In this document: in pieces, positions 17,098 to 25,529 of the stretch
How the letters are laid out: every line of letters starts with the position of its first letter
How positions within the stretch are numbered: position 1 is the first letter of the stretch
Source of the DNA: Geodermatophilus tzadiensis
GTDB taxonomy: Bacteria; Actinomycetota; Actinomycetes; Mycobacteriales; Geodermatophilaceae
NCBI RefSeq assembly: GCF_003002915.1
Contig: NZ_PVTG01000001.1
Location: forward strand, 248,001 to 312,000
Direction: 5' to 3'
Length of the DNA stretch: 64,000 bases
Program-made: the position numbers and the translations under genes
The notes under the pieces: model-generated
The model's database searches: none
Told to the model about the DNA's origin: nothing
The model's input: only the letters and a program-made list of their open reading frames with translations

Positions 17098-17630
17098 GCC
17101 TTCCAACCTTCGGGACGGGTCAGGCGGCGCCGGACCACGGAGCCGACCCCGGCGCCGAGCAGGGCACCGGAGACGACGTCGGACGGATAGTGGACGCCCA
17201 GCAGGACCCGCGACACGAGCATGAGCGCGGTGACCGACGTCATCGCCGGCCGGCCGACCATGGGGCCGAAGCCGACGGCCGCGGCCGCGGTCGAGCAGCT
17301 GTGCGCGCTGGGGAAGGACAGCCGGCCGGCCGTCCTCACCAGCGAGGGCACGTCCTCCAGCGCGGGCCGCACCCGCCGGACGACGCGCTTGACGACGACG
17401 CCCGAGGCGTGCGCGGCCAGGACACCGGCCGAGCCGGCGAGCCACTCCTGGCGGCGGCGGCCGCTGAGCGCGCCCGCGGCGCCGATCGCGAGCCAGCCGA
17501 GGGCGTGCTCGCCGAAGAAGGACAGGGCACGCGCGGCCGGGACCGCGGGCGTGCCGCCCAGGGTCCGCCGGGTGCTGCGGAGGAGTGCGTGGTCGGCGCG
17601 GGTCAGCGCGGCCACCAGAGTCGCGGTCAT
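17094..17630 (-). CDS. PAP2-family phosphatase, likely decaprenylphosphoryl-5-phosphoribose phosphatase
   Basis: This 178-residue membrane protein matches Rv3807c (165 residues), which is proposed to dephosphorylate decaprenyl-phospho-5-phosphoribose. All three phosphatase motifs are visible: KRVVRRVRP (Lys81, Arg88, Pro89), PSAHS (107-111, with Ala in place of the usual Gly) and SRVLLGVHYPSD (Ser140, Arg141, His147, Asp151). The start at ATG 17630 is chosen because a -10-like TACAGT lies nine bases upstream and there is only a weak ribosome site. It is coupled to ubiA by an ATGA overlap. The substrate is inferred from that pairing. Confidence 0.88.
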   Translation of the reverse strand: MTATLVAALTRADHALLRSTRRTLGGTPAVPAARALSFFGEHALGWLAIGAAGALSGRRRQEWLAGSAGVLAAHASGVVVKRVVRRVRPALEDVPSLVRTAGRLSFPSAHSCSTAAAAVGFGPMVGRPAMTSVTALMLVSRVLLGVHYPSDVVSGALLGAGVGSVVRRRLTRPEGWKA

Positions 17631-17639
17631 CGGTTCCCG

Positions 17640-17645
17640 ACTGTA
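17640..17645 (-). promoter_or_regulatory. Probable -10 box for the PAP2-ubiA operon
   Basis: TACAGT on the minus strand lies nine bases from the ATG at 17630, giving a leader of about two bases or none. Confidence 0.5.
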
Positions 17646-17713
17646 GGGCCGTCCCGAGCACCGCCCCGGGAGGCGCGGGGCGGACTGTCCCGTCACGGTG
17701 CCACTCTCGTACC

Positions 17714-18517
17714 GTGCCTCCCACCCGACCCACCACGCCCTCGGACCTGCTGACCGCCGCGCTGCGCCGGGACGCCGCCGCCCCGCTGGTCACCTCCTAC
17801 GACGACGCCACGGGCGAGCGGGTGGAGCTGTCGGCCACGACGCTGGCGAACTGGGTGGCCAAGACGGCGAACCTGCTGCAGGACGAGTTCGACGTCGGCC
17901 CGGGCAGCACCGTCGCGGTCGCGCTGCCGGTGCACTGGCAGACCGCCGCGGTGCTGCTCGGCGTCTGGAGCTGCGGCGCCGCCGTCCTGGACACCGCCGT
18001 GGAGGACGACGGCCGGCTCGACTCTGCCGACGTCGTCCTGGCCGCGCAGGACCGGCTCGCCCCGCTCGAGGAGCAGGACCTGCCCGACCTGATGGGCCTC
18101 TCCCTGCACCCGCTGGGCCTGGGCATGACCGACTACCGCGGCCCGGCCCGCGACTTCGCCCTGGAGGTGCGCGCCCACGGCGACGTGTTCACCCCCTGTG
18201 TGCCGGCCGACCCGGACGCGCCCGGCCTGCTCGCCGGCGGGCTGCAGCTGACCCTCGGCGGGCTGGCCGCCGCGGCCGGCGAGCTGGCCGGCCGGCTCGG
18301 CATCGCGGCCGGCGACCGGGTGATGGTCGAGGAACGGACGGCGGCGGAGGCCGGGCCGGTCGCCTGGCTGCTCGCGCCGCTGGCCGCCGGCGCCTCGCTG
18401 GTGCTGTGCCGGAACGCCGTGGTCGGCGCGCTGAGGAGCCGGGCGGAGGCCGAACGGGTCACCGCTACGCTCGGCCTCCGGATCGAGGGCTTCCGCGAGC
18501 TCGGCCGGCCCGCCTGA
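17714..18517 (+). CDS. TIGR03089 family protein (AMP-binding-like)
   Basis: The 267-residue protein resembles the actinobacterial TIGR03089 family, which shares the N-terminal fold of acyl-CoA synthetases but is far shorter and lacks the ATP-binding and catalytic signature motifs. I see an ordered N-terminal half (TLANWVAKTANLLQDEFDVGPGSTVAVALP), a middle region around LSLHPLGLGMTDYRGPARDF and a Gly/Ala-rich C-terminal half. No membrane segment is evident. Family members are often found near LytR-type and rhamnose genes, as here, but the function is unknown. The GTG start at 17714 has no ribosome site. It is divergent from the PAP2-ubiA operon. Confidence 0.75.
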   Translation: MPPTRPTTPSDLLTAALRRDAAAPLVTSYDDATGERVELSATTLANWVAKTANLLQDEFDVGPGSTVAVALPVHWQTAAVLLGVWSCGAAVLDTAVEDDGRLDSADVVLAAQDRLAPLEEQDLPDLMGLSLHPLGLGMTDYRGPARDFALEVRAHGDVFTPCVPADPDAPGLLAGGLQLTLGGLAAAAGELAGRLGIAAGDRVMVEERTAAEAGPVAWLLAPLAAGASLVLCRNAVVGALRSRAEAERVTATLGLRIEGFRELGRPA

Positions 18518-18557
18518 GGGCGCCGGCCGGGCCGCCTCACGGACGGACGGTGGTCAG

Positions 18558-19379
18558 ATGGTGGACAAGGTCGTCGGGAGCGCCCGGGAGGCGGTGGCCG
18601 ACATCGGGGACGGCGCGACCCTCGCCGTCGGCGGGTTCGGGTTGTGTGGTGTGCCGATCAGGCTCATCGACGCGCTGCTGGAGAAGGGCAGCCGTGACCT
18701 GACCACCATCTCCAACAACTGCGGCGTCGACGACCAGGCGCTGGGCGTGCTGCTCTACGCCGGCCGCATCCGGCGCACGATCAGCTCGTTCGTCGGCGGC
18801 AACAAGGAGCTCGCGCGGCTCTACCTCTCCGGTGAGCTGGAGGTCGAGCTGACCCCGCAGGGCACCCTGGCCGAGCGGCTGCGCGCCGGCGGCGCCGGCA
18901 TCCCCGCCTTCTACACGCCCACCGGCGTGGGCACGATGGTCGCCGACGGCGGCATCCCGGTGCGCTACGACGCCGAGGGCGCCGTGGTGGAGACCTCCCG
19001 GCCCAAGGAGCTGCGCGAGTTCGACGGCCGGCAGTACGTGCTCGAGACCGCGCTGACCGCCGACTTCGGGCTGGTCCGGGCGGCGGTGGGTGACCGGCAC
19101 GGCAACCTGGTGTTCCACGAGTCGGCGATGAACTTCAACCCGCTGGCCGGGATGGCCGGGCGGGTCACGATCGCCGAGGTCGAGGAGCTCGTCGAGCCCG
19201 GCGAGATCACTCCCGAGCAGGTGCACCTGCCCGGGGTGTTCGTCGACCGGGTGGTCGTCGTCGGCCCGGAGGGCAAGAAGATCGAGCGGCGCACCACCCG
19301 ACCACGCCCGACTGCTGCCGAGCCGTCCGCCGCACCCCTGGCGGCCGGCGGCGAGGAAGCGACGGAGGAGACCCGATGA
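18558..19379 (+). CDS. scoA: Succinyl-CoA:3-ketoacid CoA-transferase subunit A
   Basis: The alpha subunit of the type I CoA-transferase moves CoA between succinyl-CoA and 3-keto acids such as acetoacetate in ketone-body and branched-chain catabolism. The 273 residues begin with [31 protein letters not shown], the conserved oxyanion/CoA region, and include [15 protein letters not shown] and FYTPTGVGT. About 40 residues at the C-terminus ([17 protein letters not shown]) form a low-complexity extension beyond the usual end. The ATG is 40 bases after the TIGR03089 gene. Its stop overlaps scoB by ATGA, as expected for two subunits made in equal amounts. Confidence 0.95.
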   Translation: MVDKVVGSAREAVADIGDGATLAVGGFGLCGVPIRLIDALLEKGSRDLTTISNNCGVDDQALGVLLYAGRIRRTISSFVGGNKELARLYLSGELEVELTPQGTLAERLRAGGAGIPAFYTPTGVGTMVADGGIPVRYDAEGAVVETSRPKELREFDGRQYVLETALTADFGLVRAAVGDRHGNLVFHESAMNFNPLAGMAGRVTIAEVEELVEPGEITPEQVHLPGVFVDRVVVVGPEGKKIERRTTRPRPTAAEPSAAPLAAGGEEATEETR

Positions 19380-20044
19380 CCCTGTCCCGCGACCAGCTCG
19401 CCGCCCGGGTGGCCCAGGAGCTCACCGACGGCTCCTACGTCAACCTCGGCATCGGCATGCCGACGCTGGTGCCGAACTTCGTGCCCGACGGCGTGCACGT
19501 CGTGCTGCACTCGGAGAACGGCGTCCTCGGGGTGGGGCCCTACCCGTTCGAGGGCGAGGAGGACCCCGACCTCATCAACGCCGGCAAGGAGACGGTGACG
19601 ATCCTGCCCGGCGCCAGCTTCTTCGACTCCGCCACCAGCTTCGCGATGATCCGCGGGAAGCACCTCGACCTCGCCGTCCTCGGCGCCATGCAGGTCAACC
19701 CACGCGGCGACCTGGCCAACTGGCTGATCCCCGGCAAGATGGTCAACGGCATGGGCGGCGCGATGGACCTCGTCCACGGCGCCCGCCGGGTGATCATCAT
19801 GATGGAGCACGTGGCCCGCGACGGGTCCCCGAAGCTGGTCGAGGAGTGCACCCTCCCGCTGACCGGCCGGGCCTGCGTCGACCGGGTGGTCACCGACCTG
19901 GCCGTCGTCGACGTCACCGAGGACGGGTTCGTGCTGCGCGAGGTCGCCCCCGGCGTGAGCACCGACGAGGTCGTCGAGAGGACCGGCGCCCCGCTGACCG
20001 TCCCCGGGGACGTCCCGACGATGGCGCTGCCGGCCACGGTCTGA
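19376..20044 (+). CDS. scoB: Succinyl-CoA:3-ketoacid CoA-transferase subunit B
   Basis: The 222-residue beta subunit carries the catalytic glutamate: HSENGVLG places Glu47 in the SENG motif that forms the glutamyl-CoA thioester intermediate. [42 protein letters not shown] and VTDLAVVDV are canonical. Length matches family norms. It is translationally coupled to scoA and followed after 19 bases by the DUF1028 gene. No link to the surrounding wall genes is apparent beyond co-location. Confidence 0.96.
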   Translation: MTLSRDQLAARVAQELTDGSYVNLGIGMPTLVPNFVPDGVHVVLHSENGVLGVGPYPFEGEEDPDLINAGKETVTILPGASFFDSATSFAMIRGKHLDLAVLGAMQVNPRGDLANWLIPGKMVNGMGGAMDLVHGARRVIIMMEHVARDGSPKLVEECTLPLTGRACVDRVVTDLAVVDVTEDGFVLREVAPGVSTDEVVERTGAPLTVPGDVPTMALPATV

Positions 20045-20063
20045 GCGCGCCACCGCTCCCCCG

Positions 20064-20885
20064 GTGACGTTCTCGGTCGTCGCCCGCCACCCCGGCACCG
20101 GGGAGATGGGCATCGCGGTCTCCTCGTGCATCCTCGCCGTCGGCCGCGCCGTGCCCAGCGCCCGGCCGGGGGTGGGCGTGGTCGCCGTCCAGGCGCGCAG
20201 CCCCCGGGGCCTGGGGCCGGTGCTGCTGTCCGGGCTGGCCGAGGGCACCGCGCCGGCGGTGCTGGTGCGCCGCGCCGCGCACGCGGCCGAGGACGTCGAC
20301 CGGCAGATCGCCGTCCTCGACGTCTCCGGCGCGGTGGCCGCCGACACCGGGCCGGGCTCGTTCCCGGTCAGCGGCCACCGGGTCGGCGACGGGTGGAGCG
20401 TGCAGGGCAACATGCTGGCCTCGCCCGACGTGCTGCCGGCGATGGCGCGGGCCTGCGAGACCGCGCGCGGCCCGCTGCCCGACCGGCTGCTGGCCGCCCT
20501 CGCCGCGGGCCAGGACGCCGGCGGCGACCTGCGCGGGCGGCAGTCCGCGGCGCTGCTGGTGGTGAGCGGGGAGCCCGCGTCGGAGGAGGACGACGGCGTG
20601 CGGGTGGACCTGCGCGTCGACGACTCCGGCGACCCGGTGGCGCAGCTGCGGATGCTGCGCAACCTGCAGCGCGCCTACGACGAGCGCGACTACGAGACCC
20701 TCGCGCTGTTCGCGCCGGAGGGCGCCCGCGACCTGTACGCCGCGCTCGCCGCCTCCCGGCGCGGGGACCGGGCGGCGGCGCGGGCCGCGCTGGAGGCCGT
20801 CCGCGCCCGGCCGGGCTGGTCGGCGTGGCTGGCCTCGATGGCCGGTGACGCGCGGCTGTCGGCGGTGTCCCGCCTGCTGGGGTGA
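20064..20885 (+). CDS. DUF1028 family protein (predicted Ntn-hydrolase-like)
   Basis: The 273-residue product begins TFSVVARHPGTGEMGIAVSS, the signature N-terminus of DUF1028, a family with an Ntn-hydrolase-like fold and no established substrate. ARPGVGVVAVQA, GPVLLSGLAEGTAP, GNMLASPDVLPAM and RQSAALLVV follow the family pattern. A C-terminal region of about 60 residues (residues about 210-270, EARDYETLALFAPEG-like helices) resembles the additional helical domain of longer members. The GTG start is 19 bases after scoB with no Shine-Dalgarno site, which suggests translation by reinitiation. Confidence is good for the family, low for any function. Confidence 0.85.
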   Translation: MTFSVVARHPGTGEMGIAVSSCILAVGRAVPSARPGVGVVAVQARSPRGLGPVLLSGLAEGTAPAVLVRRAAHAAEDVDRQIAVLDVSGAVAADTGPGSFPVSGHRVGDGWSVQGNMLASPDVLPAMARACETARGPLPDRLLAALAAGQDAGGDLRGRQSAALLVVSGEPASEEDDGVRVDLRVDDSGDPVAQLRMLRNLQRAYDERDYETLALFAPEGARDLYAALAASRRGDRAAARAALEAVRARPGWSAWLASMAGDARLSAVSRLLG

Positions 20886-20916
20886 GCCCGGTGGTCCCCG
20901 CCGGGGACCACCGGGC
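20886..20916. terminator. Hairpin between convergent DUF1028 gene and emb
   Basis: A perfect 14-bp stem (20886-20899 with 20903-20916) and a 3-base loop begin at the DUF1028 stop and end six bases short of the emb stop, so it can terminate both. Confidence 0.75.
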
Positions 20917-20922
20917 CCACGC

Positions 20923-23900
20923 TCAGCCCTGCGGGTAGGGCCAGCGGGCCTCCTCCGGGCCCTGCCAGCCCCAGCGGGTGTCGGTCGTGACGTCGAGGTC
21001 GTAGGCGTCGGCGGCGTACGGGGCCACGACCCGGTACACCTGGACGTCGCGGATGCCCGGCCAGTCGCGGAACGCCCCGCCGACCAGGGTCACCGACGAG
21101 GTCCGCAGCGTCGGCGCGAACAGCCCGCCGCGGTTGAACTGCCAGGTGGCGTCCGCGACGCCCTGCACGCCGCGGTCGCCCCACATGACCGCGTACTGCA
21201 TCGGCTCGGTGATCCCGCTGGTGATGTCGAGCTGGCGCTCGCAGGGGAACAGCCAGGAGAACTGCCAGGCGACGCCGACCGGGGCGTCGGCCGGGGTGTA
21301 GTCGGACAGCGCGACGACGGGCACCACCGACGGTCCGGTGACGGCCAGCCAGCCGGGGCTCGTGGTCGTCCCGTCCTCGGCGACCAGGCGGACGGCGTCC
21401 GCGCCGGCCGCGAGCTCGGGGCCGACGTCGAGGGCCACGGTGCGCCAGATGGCCGCCTGGGTGCCGTCCTGGATCTCGGCGCTGGAGACGACGGCCGGCT
21501 CGCCGTCGTCCGAGGACCGGCCGTACTCGACGGTCAGGCGGTTGCCCTCCCCGTCGAGCTTGCCGCTCACCAGCACCGTGACCCGCTCGTCCGCGGCGAG
21601 GTCGGCGGGCAGCTCGAACCACGGGGAGGTCAGCGCGCCGATGGCCTCGCCGTCGGTCTCGCCGTCCAGGCTGCCCCAGACGTAGGTGGCCGGCCCCTCC
21701 CCCGCCGGCGTCGGCGGCGGGCTGGGCGGGTACCAGCCGCCGCCCTCGGTGAACACGCCGTCCCCGCCCGTCGCCTCGCCGGTGGCGGCTAGCGGCCGGG
21801 CGGCCTCGACGTCGAGCAGGTCGATGCCCTGCGCCGCCCCGCAGTCGCGGGCCAGCGGGTCGGTGATCGCGTCGCTCCACGGCGAGTAGCCGTCGAGGGT
21901 CCGCAGCGCCCCGTAGGCGAAGCCGCCCACGAGGTAGAGCACCGAGGTGGCCAGCAGGACCGACGCCAGCACCGGCACGGCGGTCAGCCACGGCCGCCTC
22001 CGCGGCAGCCCGAGCCGGCGGCCGGCCACCCGCACCAGCAGCACGACCGCCACGGCGGCGGCCAGCCACAGCACCGGGCTGTCGAAGGACACGGGCCCCA
22101 CGAACGGCGCCTCGAACGCGTGCGGGACGCCCTGCAGCCAGGAGTACGCCCAGGAGTTCGGGCCGTGCATGACCAGCGCGGAGAGCAGGACCAGCGTGCC
22201 GAGCGCCGGGACGGCCGCCGGCCACCCGGGCCGGCGTCCGGGCAGCGTGCGGACCAGCACCGGCAGCGAGGTGAGGAACAGCGCGAGGAACGCCGGCCCC
22301 AGCCCGGAGAGGGCGCCGAAGTGGTGCGTCCACTTGCTCGGGGTGATCCACAGCAGGAGGAAGGCCGCGGCCAGGCTCTGCGCGGCGAGGACCAGCTGCG
22401 GGCTCAGCGTGCCGCGCCGGCGGGAGGCCGCGGCGAGAACGGCGAACCACAGCAGCGAGGCCACGCCCAGCAGGACCGCCGTCCGCTTGGCGAAGGAGCC
22501 CATGGCGATCTCGGAGAACAGGAAGTTCCAGCGCTGGTACTCGTCGAACCAGTCGTTCTGCGCCTGGATCGACAGGAAGATCTGCTGGCCGCGCAGGAAG
22601 TCGTTGAGCGAGCCGTCGCCGAACGCGGCGACGCCGGCCACGGCGCCGGGGGCCAGCACCGTGAGACCGCGCAACCACGCCGCGCCGGCGGGCACGCCCT
22701 CCCGCACGACGCCGACGATCGCCGGCAGCCCGACGAGCAGCGGCGCGAGCGCGACGAAGCCGGTGGGGTGGGCGACCATGCCGAGCGCGCCGGTGACCGC
22801 GGCGACGCCGAGCAGGGCCAGCCGCCGCTGCCGGACGCCGACCGACACCGCGAGCAGGGTGGCGACGGCGAGGAAGCCGACGGCGGCCTCGGGGCGCACG
22901 CCCATGCCGTAGGGCAGCCACCACGCCAGCAGGGTGAGGGCGAGGACCACCTGCAGGCCGGCCCGGCCGCGGCGGGAGCGCTCGAGGACCGCGGGCAGCG
23001 CGCCGGGCTGGGTGGTGAACCGGCGCAGCGCCCACCAGGTCAGCAGCCCGGTCACCAGGGCCGGGATGCGCTGCACCGTGGAGCTGTCGCCGAACACCTG
23101 CCACTCGCCGAGCACCCGGTAGAACCAGGTGAACGGCGTGAAGTTCTGGTTGAGCAGCTGGTAGTAGTTGCCCACCATGCCCTCGTCGGCGGCGCTGCGG
23201 GCCATGGCGGCGTAGTAGCCGTCGTCGTCGGACATCGGCGCCAGGAAGACCCACGCCACCATGACGGCGGGGACGACGAGGTCGACGACGGAGAAGCGGC
23301 CCCCCACCCGGCGGGTGCGCTCCCGGTGCCGGCCGGCGGCCCGGTCCTCGGCGACGAGGAAGGCCAGGGCCAGGGCCGCGCCGATGACGACCAGCGCGAC
23401 GAGCACCCACTTGAGCGGGGACGGCGAGGTGGCGAACTGGTCGTCGACGACCAGCTCGACGGACAGGTCCTCACCGGCGGAGGTGTCCAGCGCGGTGACC
23501 GACGTGGCCAGCACGTCGACGGCGGGGAGCCGGCCGGGCTCGCCCTGCGCCACCGTCTCGCCGTCACGGGCGACGGTCAGGCCGCCCGCGTCCCCGGTGA
23601 CGGTGTAGACGCAGTCGCCGTCGAGCGGGGCGTCGGTGACCAGCTGGCGGCCGTTGGCGTAGACGTCGAGGGTGCCGTCGGTGGTGGCGGCGAGCAGACC
23701 CTCCCCGCCGGCACTCGGCTGGCCGGGCACGACTGTGGCGAGGACCACACCCCCGTCCGTCCCGTCCGCCACACGCGCCGCGGCGCAGGTGAACCGGGCG
23801 TCGAGCTCCAGGGGGGTCTGGGCGGTCAGCTCGAGCATGCTCGACACGGGGGCCGAGGGATCCTGCGGCCAGGAGACGACGGGGCGCTCCATCTCCACCG

Positions 23901-24045
23901 GGGCCACCGGGAGGAGCACCACCGCCAGCACGGCGACCAGTGCCGCCACCTGCGCGAACCGCGTCCACCGCGGTCGGCGCCGCCGGTCCTCCACCGGTGG
24001 GGGCGGCGTCACGACCGGGCGGGGCGCGATCCCGGATCGGGTCAC
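20923..24045 (-). CDS. emb: Arabinosyltransferase, EmbA/B/C family (GT-C)
   Basis: The 1,040-residue membrane enzyme polymerises arabinan outside the membrane from decaprenyl-phospho-arabinose; Emb proteins are the ethambutol targets. The first helix (about residues 25-45) precedes an extracytoplasmic domain to about 190. A multi-helix GT-C region then carries APMSDDDGYY (Asp273-275, metal/donor site) and the Pro-motif region WITPSKWTHHFG (about 566-577). A large C-terminal carbohydrate-binding domain starts near 690. EmbC of M. tuberculosis is 1,094 residues. Only one Emb gene is seen, as in Corynebacterium. I use the second GTG at 24045 because GAGGAG overlaps the first one (24051). Confidence 0.93.
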   Translation of the reverse strand: MTRSGIAPRPVVTPPPPVEDRRRRPRWTRFAQVAALVAVLAVVLLPVAPVEMERPVVSWPQDPSAPVSSMLELTAQTPLELDARFTCAAARVADGTDGGVVLATVVPGQPSAGGEGLLAATTDGTLDVYANGRQLVTDAPLDGDCVYTVTGDAGGLTVARDGETVAQGEPGRLPAVDVLATSVTALDTSAGEDLSVELVVDDQFATSPSPLKWVLVALVVIGAALALAFLVAEDRAAGRHRERTRRVGGRFSVVDLVVPAVMVAWVFLAPMSDDDGYYAAMARSAADEGMVGNYYQLLNQNFTPFTWFYRVLGEWQVFGDSSTVQRIPALVTGLLTWWALRRFTTQPGALPAVLERSRRGRAGLQVVLALTLLAWWLPYGMGVRPEAAVGFLAVATLLAVSVGVRQRRLALLGVAAVTGALGMVAHPTGFVALAPLLVGLPAIVGVVREGVPAGAAWLRGLTVLAPGAVAGVAAFGDGSLNDFLRGQQIFLSIQAQNDWFDEYQRWNFLFSEIAMGSFAKRTAVLLGVASLLWFAVLAAASRRRGTLSPQLVLAAQSLAAAFLLLWITPSKWTHHFGALSGLGPAFLALFLTSLPVLVRTLPGRRPGWPAAVPALGTLVLLSALVMHGPNSWAYSWLQGVPHAFEAPFVGPVSFDSPVLWLAAAVAVVLLVRVAGRRLGLPRRRPWLTAVPVLASVLLATSVLYLVGGFAYGALRTLDGYSPWSDAITDPLARDCGAAQGIDLLDVEAARPLAATGEATGGDGVFTEGGGWYPPSPPPTPAGEGPATYVWGSLDGETDGEAIGALTSPWFELPADLAADERVTVLVSGKLDGEGNRLTVEYGRSSDDGEPAVVSSAEIQDGTQAAIWRTVALDVGPELAAGADAVRLVAEDGTTTSPGWLAVTGPSVVPVVALSDYTPADAPVGVAWQFSWLFPCERQLDITSGITEPMQYAVMWGDRGVQGVADATWQFNRGGLFAPTLRTSSVTLVGGAFRDWPGIRDVQVYRVVAPYAADAYDLDVTTDTRWGWQGPEEARWPYPQG

Positions 24046-24050
24046 TGTCA

Positions 24051-24056
24051 CTCCTC
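24051..24056 (-). promoter_or_regulatory. Shine-Dalgarno site deciding the emb start
   Basis: GAGGAG on the minus strand ends five bases before the GTG at 24045 and overlaps the upstream GTG at 24051, making the upstream codon unusable as the main start. Confidence 0.65.
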
Positions 24057-24071
24057 GTGTTTGAACGGTGT

Positions 24072-24086
24072 CACTCGGTACGAGTG
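24072..24086. promoter_or_regulatory. Palindromic candidate operator between emb and the flippase gene
   Basis: CACTCG-GTA-CGAGTG is a perfect 6-3-6 palindrome, extended by near-matching GTGT/ACAC flanks. It lies 27 bases upstream of emb, in its expected 5' untranslated region or promoter, and about 90 bases upstream of the flippase start. Confidence 0.4.
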
Positions 24087-24161
24087 AACACTGCCGCGGC
24101 GGTCCGCCGAGTGTGACGCGCTGGTCCTTCTCACCTGCGACGGGCGCACGGCCCACCCGGT

Positions 24162-24167
24162 TACCGT
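24162..24167 (+). promoter_or_regulatory. Probable -10 box of a leaderless promoter for the flippase gene
   Basis: TACCGT lies six bases before the GTG at 24174, with no ribosome-binding site. Confidence 0.6.
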
Positions 24168-24173
24168 GCCAGA

Positions 24174-25529
24174 GTGCGGAAGCAGGTGACGGCCCCGGAG
24201 GCTGCCGCGGGGCCCGCTCCCGGCTCGTCCTCGGGTGTCGGCGCCTCCGGCCTGGGGCTCGTCGCGGTGGCGATCGTCGGCTCCGGCCTGTTCACCTACG
24301 CCTACCTCGCGCTGGTCGCCCGCTCCGTCCCGGTCGAGGACTACGGCTGGTTCGGCTCCTACTGGTCCCTGGCGCTGGTCCTGGGCTTCGGCGTCTTCCA
24401 GCCCATCGAGCTGGAGCTGGCCCGGCTGGTGCACCTGCGACCCCCGGGCGCCCCGCTCCCCCGCGGCGCGGTCGCCTGCCTGGCGGCGCTCACGACGGGC
24501 TCCACCGCCGTCGTCCTGCTCGCCGCCGGCCTGCTGGTGCCCGCGCTGGGCGGGGAGTCGGGCTTCCTCTTCGCGCTGCTGTGCGTGTGCCTGGTCTCCG
24601 CCGGCCAGTTCCTCCTCCGCGGCCTGCTGCTCGGCAGCGGCCGGCTCGGCCTGCACGGCGCCGTGCTGCTCGTCGACTCCGGACTCCGGGTGGTCCTCGC
24701 GCTCGGGCTGGCCCTGCTCGCGCCGTCGGCCGGCGGCGTCGTCTACGCCTGGACCCTGGTCGCGGCGATGGCGCTGGCGCACCTGCCGCTGCTGGGCTGG
24801 GTGCTGCTGCGCCGCCGCACGCGGCGGGTCCCGCGGCCGGCCGACGACCCGTCTGCGGGCGAGCTGGCCGGCGCCGTCGGGCACCTGCTCACCGGCTCGC
24901 TGGCCGCCCAGGTGGTGCTCAACGCGGCCCCGGTGCTGGTCAGCGTGCTCGCCGCGCCGGGCGAGGACGCCGACGCCGCCCGCTTCGTCGCCTCCTTCAC
25001 GCTCGTGCGGCTGCCGCTGTTCGTCGCGGTGCCGCTGCAGAGCGCGCTCATCCCGCTGCTCACCCGCCTGCAGAGCGAGGGCGACGACGCCCGGCTGCGC
25101 CGCACGGTCGTCCGGGGCTGCGCCCTGGTCGGCGGCCTGGCCGTGCTCGCCGCACTCGCCGGGTGGCTGCTCGGCCGGCCCGTCGTCGCGCTCGTCTTCG
25201 GGGAGCGCTACGCCCTCGAGGGCGGCGCGATCGCCCTGCTCGCCGTCGGCAGCGTCCTGCACCTGGGCCTGCTCGTGGCCAGCCAGGCGCTGGTCGCGGC
25301 CGCCCGGCACCGCCGGGTCGCCGTCGTCTGGCTCTCCGGGCTGGCCGCGAGCGCGGTCGCCCTCGCTGCGGTCCCCGACCTGGTGCTGCGCTGCGCCGCC
25401 GCGTTCACCGTCGGCTCCGGCGTGGCCCTGCTGGTGGCCGCCGTCTCGCTCCTGCGGGCGGGCCGGGAGACCCCCGCGCCCGCCGCCCCGTCCTCCCGGG
25501 AGGAACCCCGCCATGCCCCGCACGCATGA
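24174..25529 (+). CDS. Polysaccharide/lipid-linked oligosaccharide flippase-like membrane protein
   Basis: The 451-residue protein has about 12 hydrophobic segments and looks like the MATE/MOP-superfamily polysaccharide transporters (Wzx-like). The first helix follows a short polar N-terminus, then the pattern YLALVARSVPVEDYGWFGSYWSL, typical of these families. VLVSVLA and RLPLFVAVPLQSALIPLLTRL lie in the second half. It probably moves a lipid-linked glycan or supports an envelope glycoconjugate. The next gene, a GT4 glycosyltransferase, overlaps it by 17 bases, so the two form a unit. The substrate cannot be told; proximity to emb only suggests an envelope glycan. Confidence 0.75.
   Translation: MRKQVTAPEAAAGPAPGSSSGVGASGLGLVAVAIVGSGLFTYAYLALVARSVPVEDYGWFGSYWSLALVLGFGVFQPIELELARLVHLRPPGAPLPRGAVACLAALTTGSTAVVLLAAGLLVPALGGESGFLFALLCVCLVSAGQFLLRGLLLGSGRLGLHGAVLLVDSGLRVVLALGLALLAPSAGGVVYAWTLVAAMALAHLPLLGWVLLRRRTRRVPRPADDPSAGELAGAVGHLLTGSLAAQVVLNAAPVLVSVLAAPGEDADAARFVASFTLVRLPLFVAVPLQSALIPLLTRLQSEGDDARLRRTVVRGCALVGGLAVLAALAGWLLGRPVVALVFGERYALEGGAIALLAVGSVLHLGLLVASQALVAAARHRRVAVVWLSGLAASAVALAAVPDLVLRCAAAFTVGSGVALLVAAVSLLRAGRETPAPAAPSSREEPRHAPHA

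Noticed and set aside
15457-17190. A 577-codon plus-strand open frame covering the non-coding spacer and opposite ubiA
   Set aside because: Antisense to ubiA for most of its length; the remainder is Arg/Gly/Pro-rich and has no ribosome site or domain.
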